Source of the DNA: Deltaproteobacteria bacterium
GTDB lineage: Bacteria > Desulfobacterota > Desulfobacteria > Desulfobacterales > Desulfatirhabdiaceae
Assembly: GCA_026388755.1 (NCBI GenBank)
Contig: JAPLJE010000289.1
Location: forward strand, 1-12,727
Direction of reading: 5' to 3'
Length of the DNA stretch: 12,727 nucleotides
This document shows, piece after piece, positions 5,886-12,727 of the stretch; within the stretch, counting starts at the first letter, position 1, and every line of letters starts with the position of its first letter. The position numbers were made by a program, and so were the translations under genes. Under the pieces are notes generated by a model. That model did no database searches. It saw nothing but the letters and a program-made list of their open reading frames with translations, and was not told the origin of the DNA.

Positions 5886-8192
5886 TTAGAAACCCTTCAA
5901 GGGGTTCGGTCCCATATCTGTGACGAGTTTGACGAAATCGTTGATGATCGTGGGAACTTTATCGAATTCATCGATGGCGATTTCAAACTGGGCGACCCGC
6001 TCTACTTCGAGGGCCAGGCTTGCCAAAGCCTCGCCGATCTTTTTCATGCGGATGCTGGCCAGCTCACTGCCTTTGACAAAATGGCACTGGTAGTCGTCAC
6101 CGTGCTTGCAGCCCAAAACAAAGACGCCGTCCATACCTTTGGACAAGGCTTCCTTGATCCAGATGACATTGAGGGATCCCAGACAGCGAACCGGAATCAG
6201 CCGGACATCCGCGGAAAACTGCAGCCGGTTCAGGCCGGCAATGTCAATGGCCGGGTAGGCATCGTTTTCACAGACCAGGCCAAGAATGCGCATGGGCGGA
6301 TCATCGAAATCGTCTGTTGAGGGAACCTCGATGGCCTTGACCATGGCGCCGATGCTGTCGACATTGTAGTCTGCAAAGCCGATGATCCGCTCAGGGCAAG
6401 CGCCCATGCAGGTTCCACAGCGCCTGCAGCGGGTGGGATTGGGCTTTGGCGTGCCTTTTTCGTCATCATCCAGCGCGCCGAACGGACATTCCTCAGTGCA
6501 TCGCTTACACTGGGTGCATCTCTGAAAAAAGAAATCCGGAAAAGACATGTCTCCGGACCTGGGGTGAACCGCAACTCCGCGGTTGGTCGACTCGACGCAC
6601 TGAATGGCTTTCAATGCCGCGCCTGCAGCATCTTCCATGGATTCTTCCATGGTCAGGCTGCGGCGGATGCACCCTGCCGCATAGACCCCGGTTCTTTGGG
6701 TTTCATAGGGAAAACAGATAAAATTGGAATCGGCATATCCATTGAAAATGGCGTTATCCCGGAATCCGGGTCCCTGACGGTATGCCAGATTCACCACCGG
6801 ATCATCCACGGTCGCCGGCACCATGCCGGTACCCAGAACTACCATGTCGGCCTTTACCTGAATTTTTTCTCCCAAAAGGGTATTGTCGGCTTCAACAACC
6901 AGACCGGAACCGTTTTGAGAAACACGGACCACTTCTCCCTTGGTGAGAAAAATGCCGGGGTCCTGCTGAAGGTTTTTGTAGAAAAGCTCCTGAAGTCCGG
7001 GGGTTTTCATGTGCTGATAGAAGATATAGGACTTGCCGTCCGGATAATCTTCCCGTACATATTTGGCCTGTTTCAGCGCAACCAAACTGGTGATGGAACC
7101 CGTATAGGCAAAGTCCTTGTCATCTCCCTGTCCCGGGCTTTGAATAAAAACAACGGACTGGGCTTCCTTGCCGTCTGATGGCCGCAGAATTTTGCCCTTG
7201 GCTGCGATTTCTTCAAACTGATGATTGGTGACCACATCGGCAATGGCGCCATAGCCAAGGTGGGCGAATTCATCGGCGGCAGGTAAATAGGGCCGCCAGC
7301 CTGCAGCCAGAACCACGGCGCCGAATAACTCACCGTTGGGATCCAGAGACAGAATGTCGTTTTTGCCAGTGTTGAATTCTTTATACAGTTCGTTCAGTTT
7401 GTCCTTATCCAGCTCCTTGCCGCTTTCATCCACTTTCATTTCCGGGGGAAGCGGAAACGGCACGTCGAATTCTAGCGCTTCGCCGGGTTTTTTCAGGGTC
7501 ACGGTAAACTCGCCGGGCTGGCCGGCAATACGTGCTACGATGGTGTTTGTTTTCACCGTGATATTGGAGAAGGATTCGACTTCACGGATTTTATCCGCGA
7601 TCATTGGCGGAATCAAGTTGGTATAGGGCTGGTTGATGGGCAGTTGTTTGCGGATTTTGGCGGCATATCCGCCGAGCTTAGCTTCTTTTTCAACAATGGT
7701 GACATCGTAGCCGACTTTTGCCGCATCCAGGGCCGCGGAAATGCCGGTGATGCCGCCACCGATGACCAGAATCTTTCTGGAAAAGTTCTCCAGCTTGTAG
7801 GGTTCGGGGAGTTGAACTTTTTCAACCCGGACCATGCCCATCTTGAGGTAGTCATCGGCCAGCATCTGTGTATGGTTTATTTCAAGGGATTTGTCGCCTT
7901 TGGGGTGGGACCATACCACCTGTTCTCTCAGGTTCACCCGATCTACGATGCATCCGTCAAAACGGAAAATATCAAAATTGACCCGGCGGGAGCAGGCTGC
8001 TATGGTCAGGGTATTGACGCCTTCATCGCTGATGTCTTTTTTAAGCATGCCAACGCCGTCCTGGCCGCAAAGAAACGGATGCGTCTTGGCTGTTTTGCGT
8101 GCTTTTGTGACCGTAGCGCACAGGCCATCAATGTCCAGGGCATCTCCGATTCCGCAACCCGTGCAGATATAAACGCCATATTTTTTATCCAT
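5886..8192 (-). CDS. qmoB: QmoB, HdrA-MvhD-like flavo-iron-sulfur subunit
   Basis: QmoB is the large electron-transfer subunit of the Qmo complex, a fusion resembling HdrA plus MvhD. Residues 1-100 match the N-terminal cysteine domain of HdrA (Cys10, Cys13, LCGQDG, AACSRR). An FAD-binding fold follows, with GGG at 145-147. The HdrA cysteine motif after the FAD domain is degenerate here (IQSPGQGDDKDF), as expected for QmoB. Two [4Fe-4S] motifs are Cys559-Cys562-Cys565-Cys569 and Cys589-Cys592-Cys595-Cys599. Residues about 635-765 are MvhD-like, with Cys641, Cys670, Cys695 and Cys703; the second cysteine of the MvhD CNWC motif is absent. Length 768 is normal for the family. It begins ten bases after qmoA, with its AGGAGG at 8199-8204 overlapping the qmoA stop codon, so the two are probably translationally coupled. 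Confidence 0.96.
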   Translation of the reverse strand: MDKKYGVYICTGCGIGDALDIDGLCATVTKARKTAKTHPFLCGQDGVGMLKKDISDEGVNTLTIAACSRRVNFDIFRFDGCIVDRVNLREQVVWSHPKGDKSLEINHTQMLADDYLKMGMVRVEKVQLPEPYKLENFSRKILVIGGGITGISAALDAAKVGYDVTIVEKEAKLGGYAAKIRKQLPINQPYTNLIPPMIADKIREVESFSNITVKTNTIVARIAGQPGEFTVTLKKPGEALEFDVPFPLPPEMKVDESGKELDKDKLNELYKEFNTGKNDILSLDPNGELFGAVVLAAGWRPYLPAADEFAHLGYGAIADVVTNHQFEEIAAKGKILRPSDGKEAQSVVFIQSPGQGDDKDFAYTGSITSLVALKQAKYVREDYPDGKSYIFYQHMKTPGLQELFYKNLQQDPGIFLTKGEVVRVSQNGSGLVVEADNTLLGEKIQVKADMVVLGTGMVPATVDDPVVNLAYRQGPGFRDNAIFNGYADSNFICFPYETQRTGVYAAGCIRRSLTMEESMEDAAGAALKAIQCVESTNRGVAVHPRSGDMSFPDFFFQRCTQCKRCTEECPFGALDDDEKGTPKPNPTRCRRCGTCMGACPERIIGFADYNVDSIGAMVKAIEVPSTDDFDDPPMRILGLVCENDAYPAIDIAGLNRLQFSADVRLIPVRCLGSLNVIWIKEALSKGMDGVFVLGCKHGDDYQCHFVKGSELASIRMKKIGEALASLALEVERVAQFEIAIDEFDKVPTIINDFVKLVTDMGPNPLKGF

Positions 8193-8198
8193 GGTTAA

Positions 8199-8212
8199 CC
8201 TCCTACCTCCTT
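8199..8212 (-). promoter_or_regulatory. Tandem Shine-Dalgarno sequence overlapping the qmoA stop
   Basis: On the minus strand AAGGAGG (8206-8212) encodes the last two arginines of QmoA (AGG AGG), and AGGAGG (8199-8204) spans its TAG stop. The second copy is six bases from the qmoB ATG and sets that start; the first is too distant to be optimal. The arrangement favours reinitiation or coupling from qmoA to qmoB. Confidence 0.75.
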
Positions 8213-9480
8213 ACCAGAGTTTGAATGGCTTTAAGGGCCATGCCCGTCGCATTCTGATTGGATGACACCACGTCCGCAGGCTTATTGGCGCATCCAGCAG
8301 CAAACATTCCGCCTTTGACAAAATCGTTCACGATAAAGCCGTCTTCATTATAGGTCAGATCGGCTGGATGTTTGGCAAGGGCCGTTGTCGGCTGCATACC
8401 GGTTGCCAGGACGACCAGATCCACGGTCTGGTGAATTTTCTCGCCGGTTACGGCGTTTTCAGCCACGACCGTAACGTTTCGGGAACTGGGGTCTTCGCTG
8501 ACTTCGGCGACTTTTCCCTTGATAAAGAAAACGTTTTTATCCGCCTTGATATTCTCGTAGAATTTTTCGTAGCGGTAACCCGGGGTCCGAAGATCGATAT
8601 AGAAAATATAAATCTTGGCATCCGGATACTGTTCGCGAATGTAGGTGGCGTGTTTGAGGGAGGCCATGCAGCAGATATAGGAGCAGTACGGCAGATGATT
8701 TTCATCGCGGGAACCGGCGCACTGGACAAAGGCAATGCTTTCCGGCGCTTTCTGGTCCGAGGGCCGGGTGATCTTGCCGCAGGTGGGGCCATTGGTGGAG
8801 GCCAGTCTTTCCAGCATCATGTTGGTGATGATATTGGGATAGCGGCCAAAGCCGAGATTATCAATCTTGCTGGCGTCATAAGGCGCCCAGCCGGTTGCCC
8901 ACACCACGGCGCCGACTTTCAGATTGATGGTTTTAGCGGCCATCTCCAGGTCGATTGCATCATACTTGCAGGCTTCCTTGCACCGCTTGGCGTCTTCCGT
9001 ACCGATGATCTGCGGGGCAAGAACAAAACGGGCCGGCATGGACAGATCATTGGGAAGATAGGCTCCCTTGATTTTATTCATGCCGAAATTGAAATCAGAC
9101 GTTACTTCGGCCTGACAAGCCGTGGCGCATTCGCCGCAGCAGGTGCAGTTTTCATTGACATACCGGGGGTTGATGCGGATGCTAGCTTCGTAATTTCCGG
9201 GAGTACCACTGATTCTCTCAACTTCGGCCAGTGTCAGCACTTTGATTTTGGGATTGTCCTTGATTCTTCGAAAATTAATCTCGAGGCCGCAGGACGGAGG
9301 ACATAGCTTGGGGAAATACTGATTTAACTGCGCTACTCTTCCGCCCAGGTAAGGATTTTTTTCGACCAGGAACACCTCGTATCCCACTTCGGCAGCTTCG
9401 ATGGCAGTGGTCAGTCCGCTGATCCCGCCACCAACTACCAAAATGCTTCCACTAGCAGGGGCTGCTTTGTCTGCTGTCAT
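8203..9480 (-). CDS. qmoA: QmoA, HdrA-like flavoprotein subunit
   Basis: QmoA is the smaller HdrA-like FAD subunit of the Qmo complex and is thought to lie close to APS reductase. The FAD fold starts with VVGGGISGL (Gly17-19, Gly22) and has NPYLGGR at 42-48. LCPPSCGLE (Cys60, Cys64) corresponds to the cysteine loop of HdrA, and Cys112, Cys114, Cys115, Cys118 and Cys122 form a cysteine-rich stretch. FVQCAGSRDE followed by YCSYICCMASLKHA is the intact HdrA motif that QmoB lacks. It has neither the N-terminal cysteine domain nor the MvhD part. At 425 residues it is slightly above the roughly 410 usual for the family. GGAGGG at 9486-9491 precedes the ATG by five bases. It is separated from aprA by 209 bases that contain a terminator and heptamer repeats. 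Confidence 0.96.
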   Translation of the reverse strand: MTADKAAPASGSILVVGGGISGLTTAIEAAEVGYEVFLVEKNPYLGGRVAQLNQYFPKLCPPSCGLEINFRRIKDNPKIKVLTLAEVERISGTPGNYEASIRINPRYVNENCTCCGECATACQAEVTSDFNFGMNKIKGAYLPNDLSMPARFVLAPQIIGTEDAKRCKEACKYDAIDLEMAAKTINLKVGAVVWATGWAPYDASKIDNLGFGRYPNIITNMMLERLASTNGPTCGKITRPSDQKAPESIAFVQCAGSRDENHLPYCSYICCMASLKHATYIREQYPDAKIYIFYIDLRTPGYRYEKFYENIKADKNVFFIKGKVAEVSEDPSSRNVTVVAENAVTGEKIHQTVDLVVLATGMQPTTALAKHPADLTYNEDGFIVNDFVKGGMFAAGCANKPADVVSSNQNATGMALKAIQTLVRR

Positions 9481-9537
9481 GCTATCCCTCCGTGCATTAT
9501 AAGGTTTAGGTTTGTTTTCTGTTGCCAGTTTTAAGTG

Positions 9538-9603
9538 TTAGGTTTTAGGTTTTAGGCGTTGAAGTCCGAGTCAGGCTTAAAACTTAAAACTTAAAACTTA
9601 AAG
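9538..9603. repeat. Inverted blocks of 7-nt tandem repeats
   Basis: On the plus strand TTAGGTT-type heptamers occur at 9538-9556 and CTTAAAA heptamers at 9576-9596, with a final CTTAAAG at 9597-9603. The blocks face each other across a 19-base centre. In plus-strand RNA they pair fully if G-U wobbles are allowed; in the minus-strand transcript these become A-C mismatches. The block sits between the aprA terminator and qmoA. It resembles the short heptameric or REP-like intergenic repeats of some bacteria; its function is unknown. Confidence 0.75.
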
Positions 9604-9611
9604 CATTGTTT

Positions 9612-9648
9612 AAAAAAAACCTCCAGGCATCCGAAGATACCTGGAGGT
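9612..9648 (-). terminator. Intrinsic terminator downstream of aprA with UUCG tetraloop
   Basis: Read on the minus strand, ACCTCCAGG pairs with CCTGGAGGT, continues past one mismatch through three more pairs, and is closed by a C(TTCG)G loop, an exceptionally stable tetraloop. Eight T follow directly (9612-9619). It starts 41 bases after the aprA stop. It should end most aprBA transcripts, so qmoABC would need read-through or its own promoter. Confidence 0.93.
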
Positions 9649-9689
9649 GTAATTATCCTGCTAAACTACGTCAATGGGTGTTTCCATCA

Positions 9690-11663
9690 TTAGGCAATCA
9701 GTTTGATGTAGTCTTTTTTGAAGACATCCCATTTGCCCGCTGCCGGATCATACTTGGAGTTGACAAAGCAGAACCAGTTGGCATCATCCTGTCCGGGATA
9801 ATCGGCCTGATAGTAGAACCCGGGATAACGGGTTTCTTTCCGGAACTGGATGTGACGAAGGTGAGCTTCGACCGTCCAGATGCGGTGATTGATTTCCCAT
9901 GCTCTCATCAGTTCATGAAGGTCGCCGGCACCCAGTTTCTCGCAGTCTTCGCGCATGGTGGCCAGAAGCTCCATGACGATTTCCAGGCTTTTGGAACTGG
10001 TCTGATAATAGGTAGCCGTTCCTGCGCCGTATTCATGGGTGGCCTTCATCAGGCGAAGGGCCATGCCGGAGGGTTTTACATAGTTGGGGTTAATATCAAC
10101 CGCGGTGGTGTATGCACAGTTGTCCAGATAGGTTCTGACCGGTTTGTAAATCATGTCAACCAGTTCTTTGGCGGACTGTTTGATGGCGGGTTTGAAGTCT
10201 GCATTGTCGCGGACGAATTTCACCATCTGTTTGGCAACCATACGGCCTTCGGCATGTGAACCGGAGGAGAATTTGTGGCCTGAGCAGCCAACGCCGTCAC
10301 CTGAGGTAAAGAGACCGACGACAGTGGTCATGCGGTTATAAACTTTGCCTTTGTGGCCCCATTTGTAAGCAGCCGGGACCCAGTCTTCATCCGGACCGGA
10401 AACCCACATGCCGCAGCAGCCGGAGTGTGAACCCAGCAGATACGGTTCGGTCGGCATAACTTCGGAGTTTTTCTTTTCAGGTTCGGTGTTGGTGGCACAC
10501 CACAGGTTGGCCTGTCCGCAGGTCATATCCAGGAAGTCTTCCCATGCTTCGGACTCAAGGTGTTTGAGTTCTTTCTTGTCCATGGTTTTTCCCAGAGTTG
10601 CCAGAGCCGTAACCGTATCCATGATGATCGGGCCGCGGCCTGCCTTCATTTCAAACAGCATCAGGTGGTTACGCAGGCAGGTCGGGGTAACGGCGGCCGT
10701 GCCGTACGGAGCGTATTTTTCCAGTTCTGCCTTGGCGGCGTCGCTGGCAGCAAAATTTTCACCCAGACCGTTGAGGGTCTTGGCTTTGAACAGCAGGAAC
10801 CATGCGCCAACCGGGCCGTAACCGTCTTTAAAACGAGCCGGGGTGAAACGGTTTTCCATCATGGAAAGTTCAGCGCCGACTTTCATGGCCATGGTATAGG
10901 TGGAACCAGCGTTCCATACCGGATACCATGCGCGGCCTTTGCCTTCACCGACGGAACGGGGCTGATAAATGTTGACAGCGCCGCCGCAGGCAACCATGAT
11001 GGTTTTGGCTTTGATGATATAAACGATGTTTTCACGAACCGAGAAACCCACTGCGCCGGCAACCTGATTGGCGTTGTTGGCATCCAGCAGAAGCTCGACG
11101 ATGAAGCAGCGTTCAATGATATTGTCCATGCCCAGAGCCGTCTTGGCAGCTTCAGCAACGATTTTCTTATAAGATTCGCCGTAGATCATGATCTGCCATT
11201 TACCGGTGCGTACTGGGGTTGCCCCACCTTTCAGGGAGCCCATTTCAAGGCCTTTTTTACCGTCCAGGGTTTTTCCGCCGGCATCTTTTTTCCAGATCGG
11301 AAGGCCCCATTCTTCAAACAGGTGAACAGAGTCATCCACGTGACGGCCAAGGTCAAAAATAAGGTCTTCACGAACCAGACCCATCAAGTCGTTACGAACC
11401 ATCCGGACATAGTCTTCCGGGCTGTTGGTGCCGACATAGGTGTTGATGGCGGAAAGGCCCTGTGCCACGGCGCCGCTTCTGTCCATGGCGGCTTTGTCGC
11501 AAAGCAGGATTTTGGTATCGTCGGATGCCCATTTTTTGACTTCAAATGCCGTACCGCAGGCAGCCATGCCGCCGCCGACAATCAGAATATCAACTTCGCG
11601 TTCTACAACTTTTGGATCTCTTTCGGCCTTGGTTTCACCCAAAATTTTGTTCGGTAATGCCAT
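9690..11663 (-). CDS. aprA: AprA, adenylylsulfate (APS) reductase alpha subunit
   Basis: AprA is the FAD subunit of dissimilatory APS reductase in the cytoplasm and catalyses APS + 2 e- to sulfite + AMP; AprB supplies the electrons. The 657-residue length is typical. The FAD-binding fold begins VDILIVGGGMAACG (Gly30-32). The conserved active-site stretches are present: MENRFTPARFKDGYGPVGAW (starting near residue 269) and GSHSGCCGMW, whose His413 corresponds to the catalytic histidine of the Archaeoglobus enzyme. SSGSHAEGR near the end of the FAD domain is also conserved. AGGAGG lies at 11671-11676, seven bases before the ATG. It follows aprB after 68 bases and is followed by a strong terminator, so aprBA probably forms its own, abundant transcript. 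No frameshift or missing motif was found. Confidence 0.98.
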   Translation of the reverse strand: MALPNKILGETKAERDPKVVEREVDILIVGGGMAACGTAFEVKKWASDDTKILLCDKAAMDRSGAVAQGLSAINTYVGTNSPEDYVRMVRNDLMGLVREDLIFDLGRHVDDSVHLFEEWGLPIWKKDAGGKTLDGKKGLEMGSLKGGATPVRTGKWQIMIYGESYKKIVAEAAKTALGMDNIIERCFIVELLLDANNANQVAGAVGFSVRENIVYIIKAKTIMVACGGAVNIYQPRSVGEGKGRAWYPVWNAGSTYTMAMKVGAELSMMENRFTPARFKDGYGPVGAWFLLFKAKTLNGLGENFAASDAAKAELEKYAPYGTAAVTPTCLRNHLMLFEMKAGRGPIIMDTVTALATLGKTMDKKELKHLESEAWEDFLDMTCGQANLWCATNTEPEKKNSEVMPTEPYLLGSHSGCCGMWVSGPDEDWVPAAYKWGHKGKVYNRMTTVVGLFTSGDGVGCSGHKFSSGSHAEGRMVAKQMVKFVRDNADFKPAIKQSAKELVDMIYKPVRTYLDNCAYTTAVDINPNYVKPSGMALRLMKATHEYGAGTATYYQTSSKSLEIVMELLATMREDCEKLGAGDLHELMRAWEINHRIWTVEAHLRHIQFRKETRYPGFYYQADYPGQDDANWFCFVNSKYDPAAGKWDVFKKDYIKLIA

Positions 11664-11731
11664 GTTATATCCTCCTCAAAATTATATTTGATTCAAAGAG
11701 ATGATCGAATAAATAATCCGATGCTGATGGG

Positions 11732-12166
11732 TTAGACCAATGTCGGTTTAATCATTTTGTAGCCGTCTGCCTCTTCTGTTGAAAGCAGCTGGCTGTCCAG
11801 GTCTTTACCTTTCAATGACAGATAACCATTGGCCTGGCCTTCCGCAGTGGTGCGGATGGGGAACTTGAAGCGTTTGATGAGTCCGTTTCTGAACTTGCAG
11901 GTCCAGACAACATCTTCGGTGCTCATCAGCGGCATGATGCTGCTTCCCAGCGGTACGAAATCTGAATAGCCACGGACTTCAATGGCCTGGGTGGGGCAAA
12001 TCTTTACGCAAGAAAAACATTCCCAGCACTGATCCGGCTCCTGATTGTACGCTTTCATGGCGTTGGTATCAAGGACCATCAGGTCATTGGGGCAAATGTA
12101 CATACATGCGGTTTTGTCTCCGCCTTTGCAACCATCACATTTTTCTGCAATTACAAAACTTGGCAT
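11732..12166 (-). CDS. aprB: AprB, APS reductase beta (ferredoxin-like) subunit
   Basis: AprB is the electron-transfer subunit of APS reductase. Its 144 residues carry two [4Fe-4S] clusters arranged as in the structure of the Archaeoglobus enzyme: Cys10, Cys13, Cys21 and Cys57 for one cluster and Cys25, Cys47, Cys50 and Cys53 for the other. Trp48 occupies the place of the conserved tryptophan reported near the path from the cluster to FAD. The C-terminal tail (about residues 70-144) is the extension that wraps around AprA. AGGAGG at 12175-12180 is eight bases upstream of the ATG. It is the first gene of the cluster. ATP sulfurylase (sat), which often precedes aprBA in sulfate reducers, is not in this window. 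Confidence 0.98.
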   Translation of the reverse strand: MPSFVIAEKCDGCKGGDKTACMYICPNDLMVLDTNAMKAYNQEPDQCWECFSCVKICPTQAIEVRGYSDFVPLGSSIMPLMSTEDVVWTCKFRNGLIKRFKFPIRTTAEGQANGYLSLKGKDLDSQLLSTEEADGYKMIKPTLV

Positions 12167-12272
12167 TTAAGATACCTCCTGTTGTTGGCTTTTCATTAGT
12201 TCAAGTTAATACGCGAATGCAAATTCCGGTAGCATAAGATTAGGTCTGTTCAGCACCTCCCTTCATTTCTCC

Positions 12273-12295
12273 GCGGCCGCTGCTGAAGGCCGCTG
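12273..12295 (-). promoter_or_regulatory. GC-rich hairpin in the aprB leader
   Basis: GCGGCC (12273-12278) pairs with GGCCGC (12288-12293) around a 9-base loop. GGCCGCTG is also directly repeated at 12275-12282 and 12288-12295. It stands out as a GC island in an AT-rich leader, about 107 bases before the aprB start. It may stabilise or regulate the highly expressed transcript. Confidence 0.4.
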
Positions 12296-12316
12296 TCAAT
12301 TAGCAGCGAATGGGTT

Positions 12317-12470
12317 AAAAGTGCTCAATTAAAGGAAACACATAAAATCGACCTGATATAACCATCTGGAATTTATCTCAAATGGCACGATAATTACTTT
12401 AAATTACAACACAATAATATATATAAGGTTACATGAATATCACCCGCTGTTTTTCTTGTCAAGCACTTTT
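12317..12470. repeat. Widely spaced 9-bp inverted repeat around the aprB promoter
   Basis: AAAAGTGCT (12317-12325) and its exact complement AGCACTTTT (12462-12470) enclose 136 bases. The right arm abuts the predicted -35 of the aprB promoter. They could be two half-sites or two operators for one regulator; chance occurrence in AT-rich DNA cannot be excluded. Confidence 0.3.
12434..12462 (-). promoter_or_regulatory. Sigma-70-like promoter for aprBA
   Basis: On the minus strand TTGACA (12457-12462) is a perfect -35, followed by 17 bases and TATTCA (12434-12439) as a partial -10. Transcription would start near 12427 and give a leader of about 260 bases before aprB. This is the best promoter-like site upstream of the cluster. 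Confidence 0.55.
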
Positions 12471-12727
12471 GGAAATTGTTGGCCGATCAAATCCAGTCAA
12501 TCTCCGTGGTATGTTTTCAAGACAATTCTTCGATGTTTTGACCACTGGATCTGGCAATTCTACAATATCCCTTCTTTTAATAGGCAGAAAATTCAAATGA
12601 ATGCAGTCATTACCCGACATGGCATGAACACGGTAAATATCTTGCAAAAAGGAGGATAACTTCTTAATATAGGAAATCATCGGATAGAGCAAAAACACAT
12701 GTCATACGCGATAACGATCATTTACAA
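12471..12727. other. Right-end region with no supported gene
   Basis: This stretch contains only short overlapping frames on both strands: 67 codons from 12456 on plus and 79 codons ending at 12459 on minus. Neither shows recognisable motifs or a convincing start. GGAGGA at 12651-12656 on the plus strand has no start codon at a useful distance. A plus-strand ATG at 12699 is open to the edge, but only nine codons are visible. It may be upstream regulatory DNA or decayed coding sequence. Confidence 0.5.

Noticed and set aside
8368..9306. 312-codon plus-strand open frame opposite qmoA
   Set aside because: Shadow of qmoA; no domain and no start context.
9496..9501. Perfect TATAAT on the minus strand just before qmoA
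   Set aside because: Transcription would start at or inside the qmoA Shine-Dalgarno, and the best -35 matches only three of six bases, so it is unlikely to be the qmoA promoter.
10560..11657. 365-codon plus-strand open frame opposite aprA
   Set aside because: It is fully antisense to aprA, whose motifs are unmistakable; the composition reads as a shadow frame and shows no domain.
12240..12266. Eight-codon upstream frame MKGGAEQT in the aprB leader
   Set aside because: The GGAG before its ATG is only two bases away, too close for efficient initiation, and the peptide has no leader-peptide signature.
12456..12698. Overlapping 67- and 79-codon frames at the right end
   Set aside because: They overlap each other on opposite strands, show no motif, and lack convincing start signals.

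Overview
The window carries the core of dissimilatory sulfate reduction: aprB, aprA, qmoA, qmoB and qmoC, all complete, all on the minus strand and in the usual order. Together with an FMN-binding glutamate-synthase-like protein and a receiver/PEP-pyruvate-binding protein next to them, this points to a sulfate-reducing Desulfobacterota (deltaproteobacterial) genome, most like Desulfobacterales. That placement is inferred from gene content and protein character, not from a search. I see no rRNA, tRNA, CRISPR array or intact mobile element.

Layout from left to right. 1-2366 (minus) is the N-terminal 788 codons of a large protein with one degenerate receiver, one intact receiver and a PEP/pyruvate-binding (PPDK_N) domain; it runs off the left edge. 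2367-2938 is a 572-bp divergent intergenic region that is unusually rich in structure. It holds a near-perfect dyad beside a sigma-70-like promoter, a 17-step hairpin followed by a U-rich tract, a second possible promoter, an RNA segment with two mutually exclusive hairpins, and repeated short motifs. 2939-4531 (plus) is the glutamate-synthase-like flavoprotein. A perfect 17-bp hairpin at 4556-4595 ends both this gene and the converging apr-qmo cluster.

4652-12166 (minus) is the apr-qmo cluster. AprAB reduces adenosine phosphosulfate (APS) to sulfite and AMP. QmoABC is the membrane-bound electron donor that links the menaquinone pool to AprAB: QmoC carries b-heme and Fe-S clusters, and QmoA and QmoB are HdrA-like flavoproteins. 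The cluster is not one uniform transcript. A strong intrinsic terminator with a cUUCGg loop sits between aprA and qmoA, beside a block of 7-nt repeats. A second composite hairpin followed by six U sits just before the qmoC ribosome-binding site. Both could set a high AprAB to Qmo ratio. A sigma-70-like promoter lies about 270 bases upstream of aprB, giving a long leader. No ATP sulfurylase gene (sat) is found in the 561 bases upstream of aprB, and nothing else there can be supported as a gene.

The enzymes themselves are well known. The less explained material is the divergent leader at 2367-2938, the repeat-bearing spacers inside the qmo cluster, and the two genes to the left, whose cellular roles cannot be settled from sequence alone.
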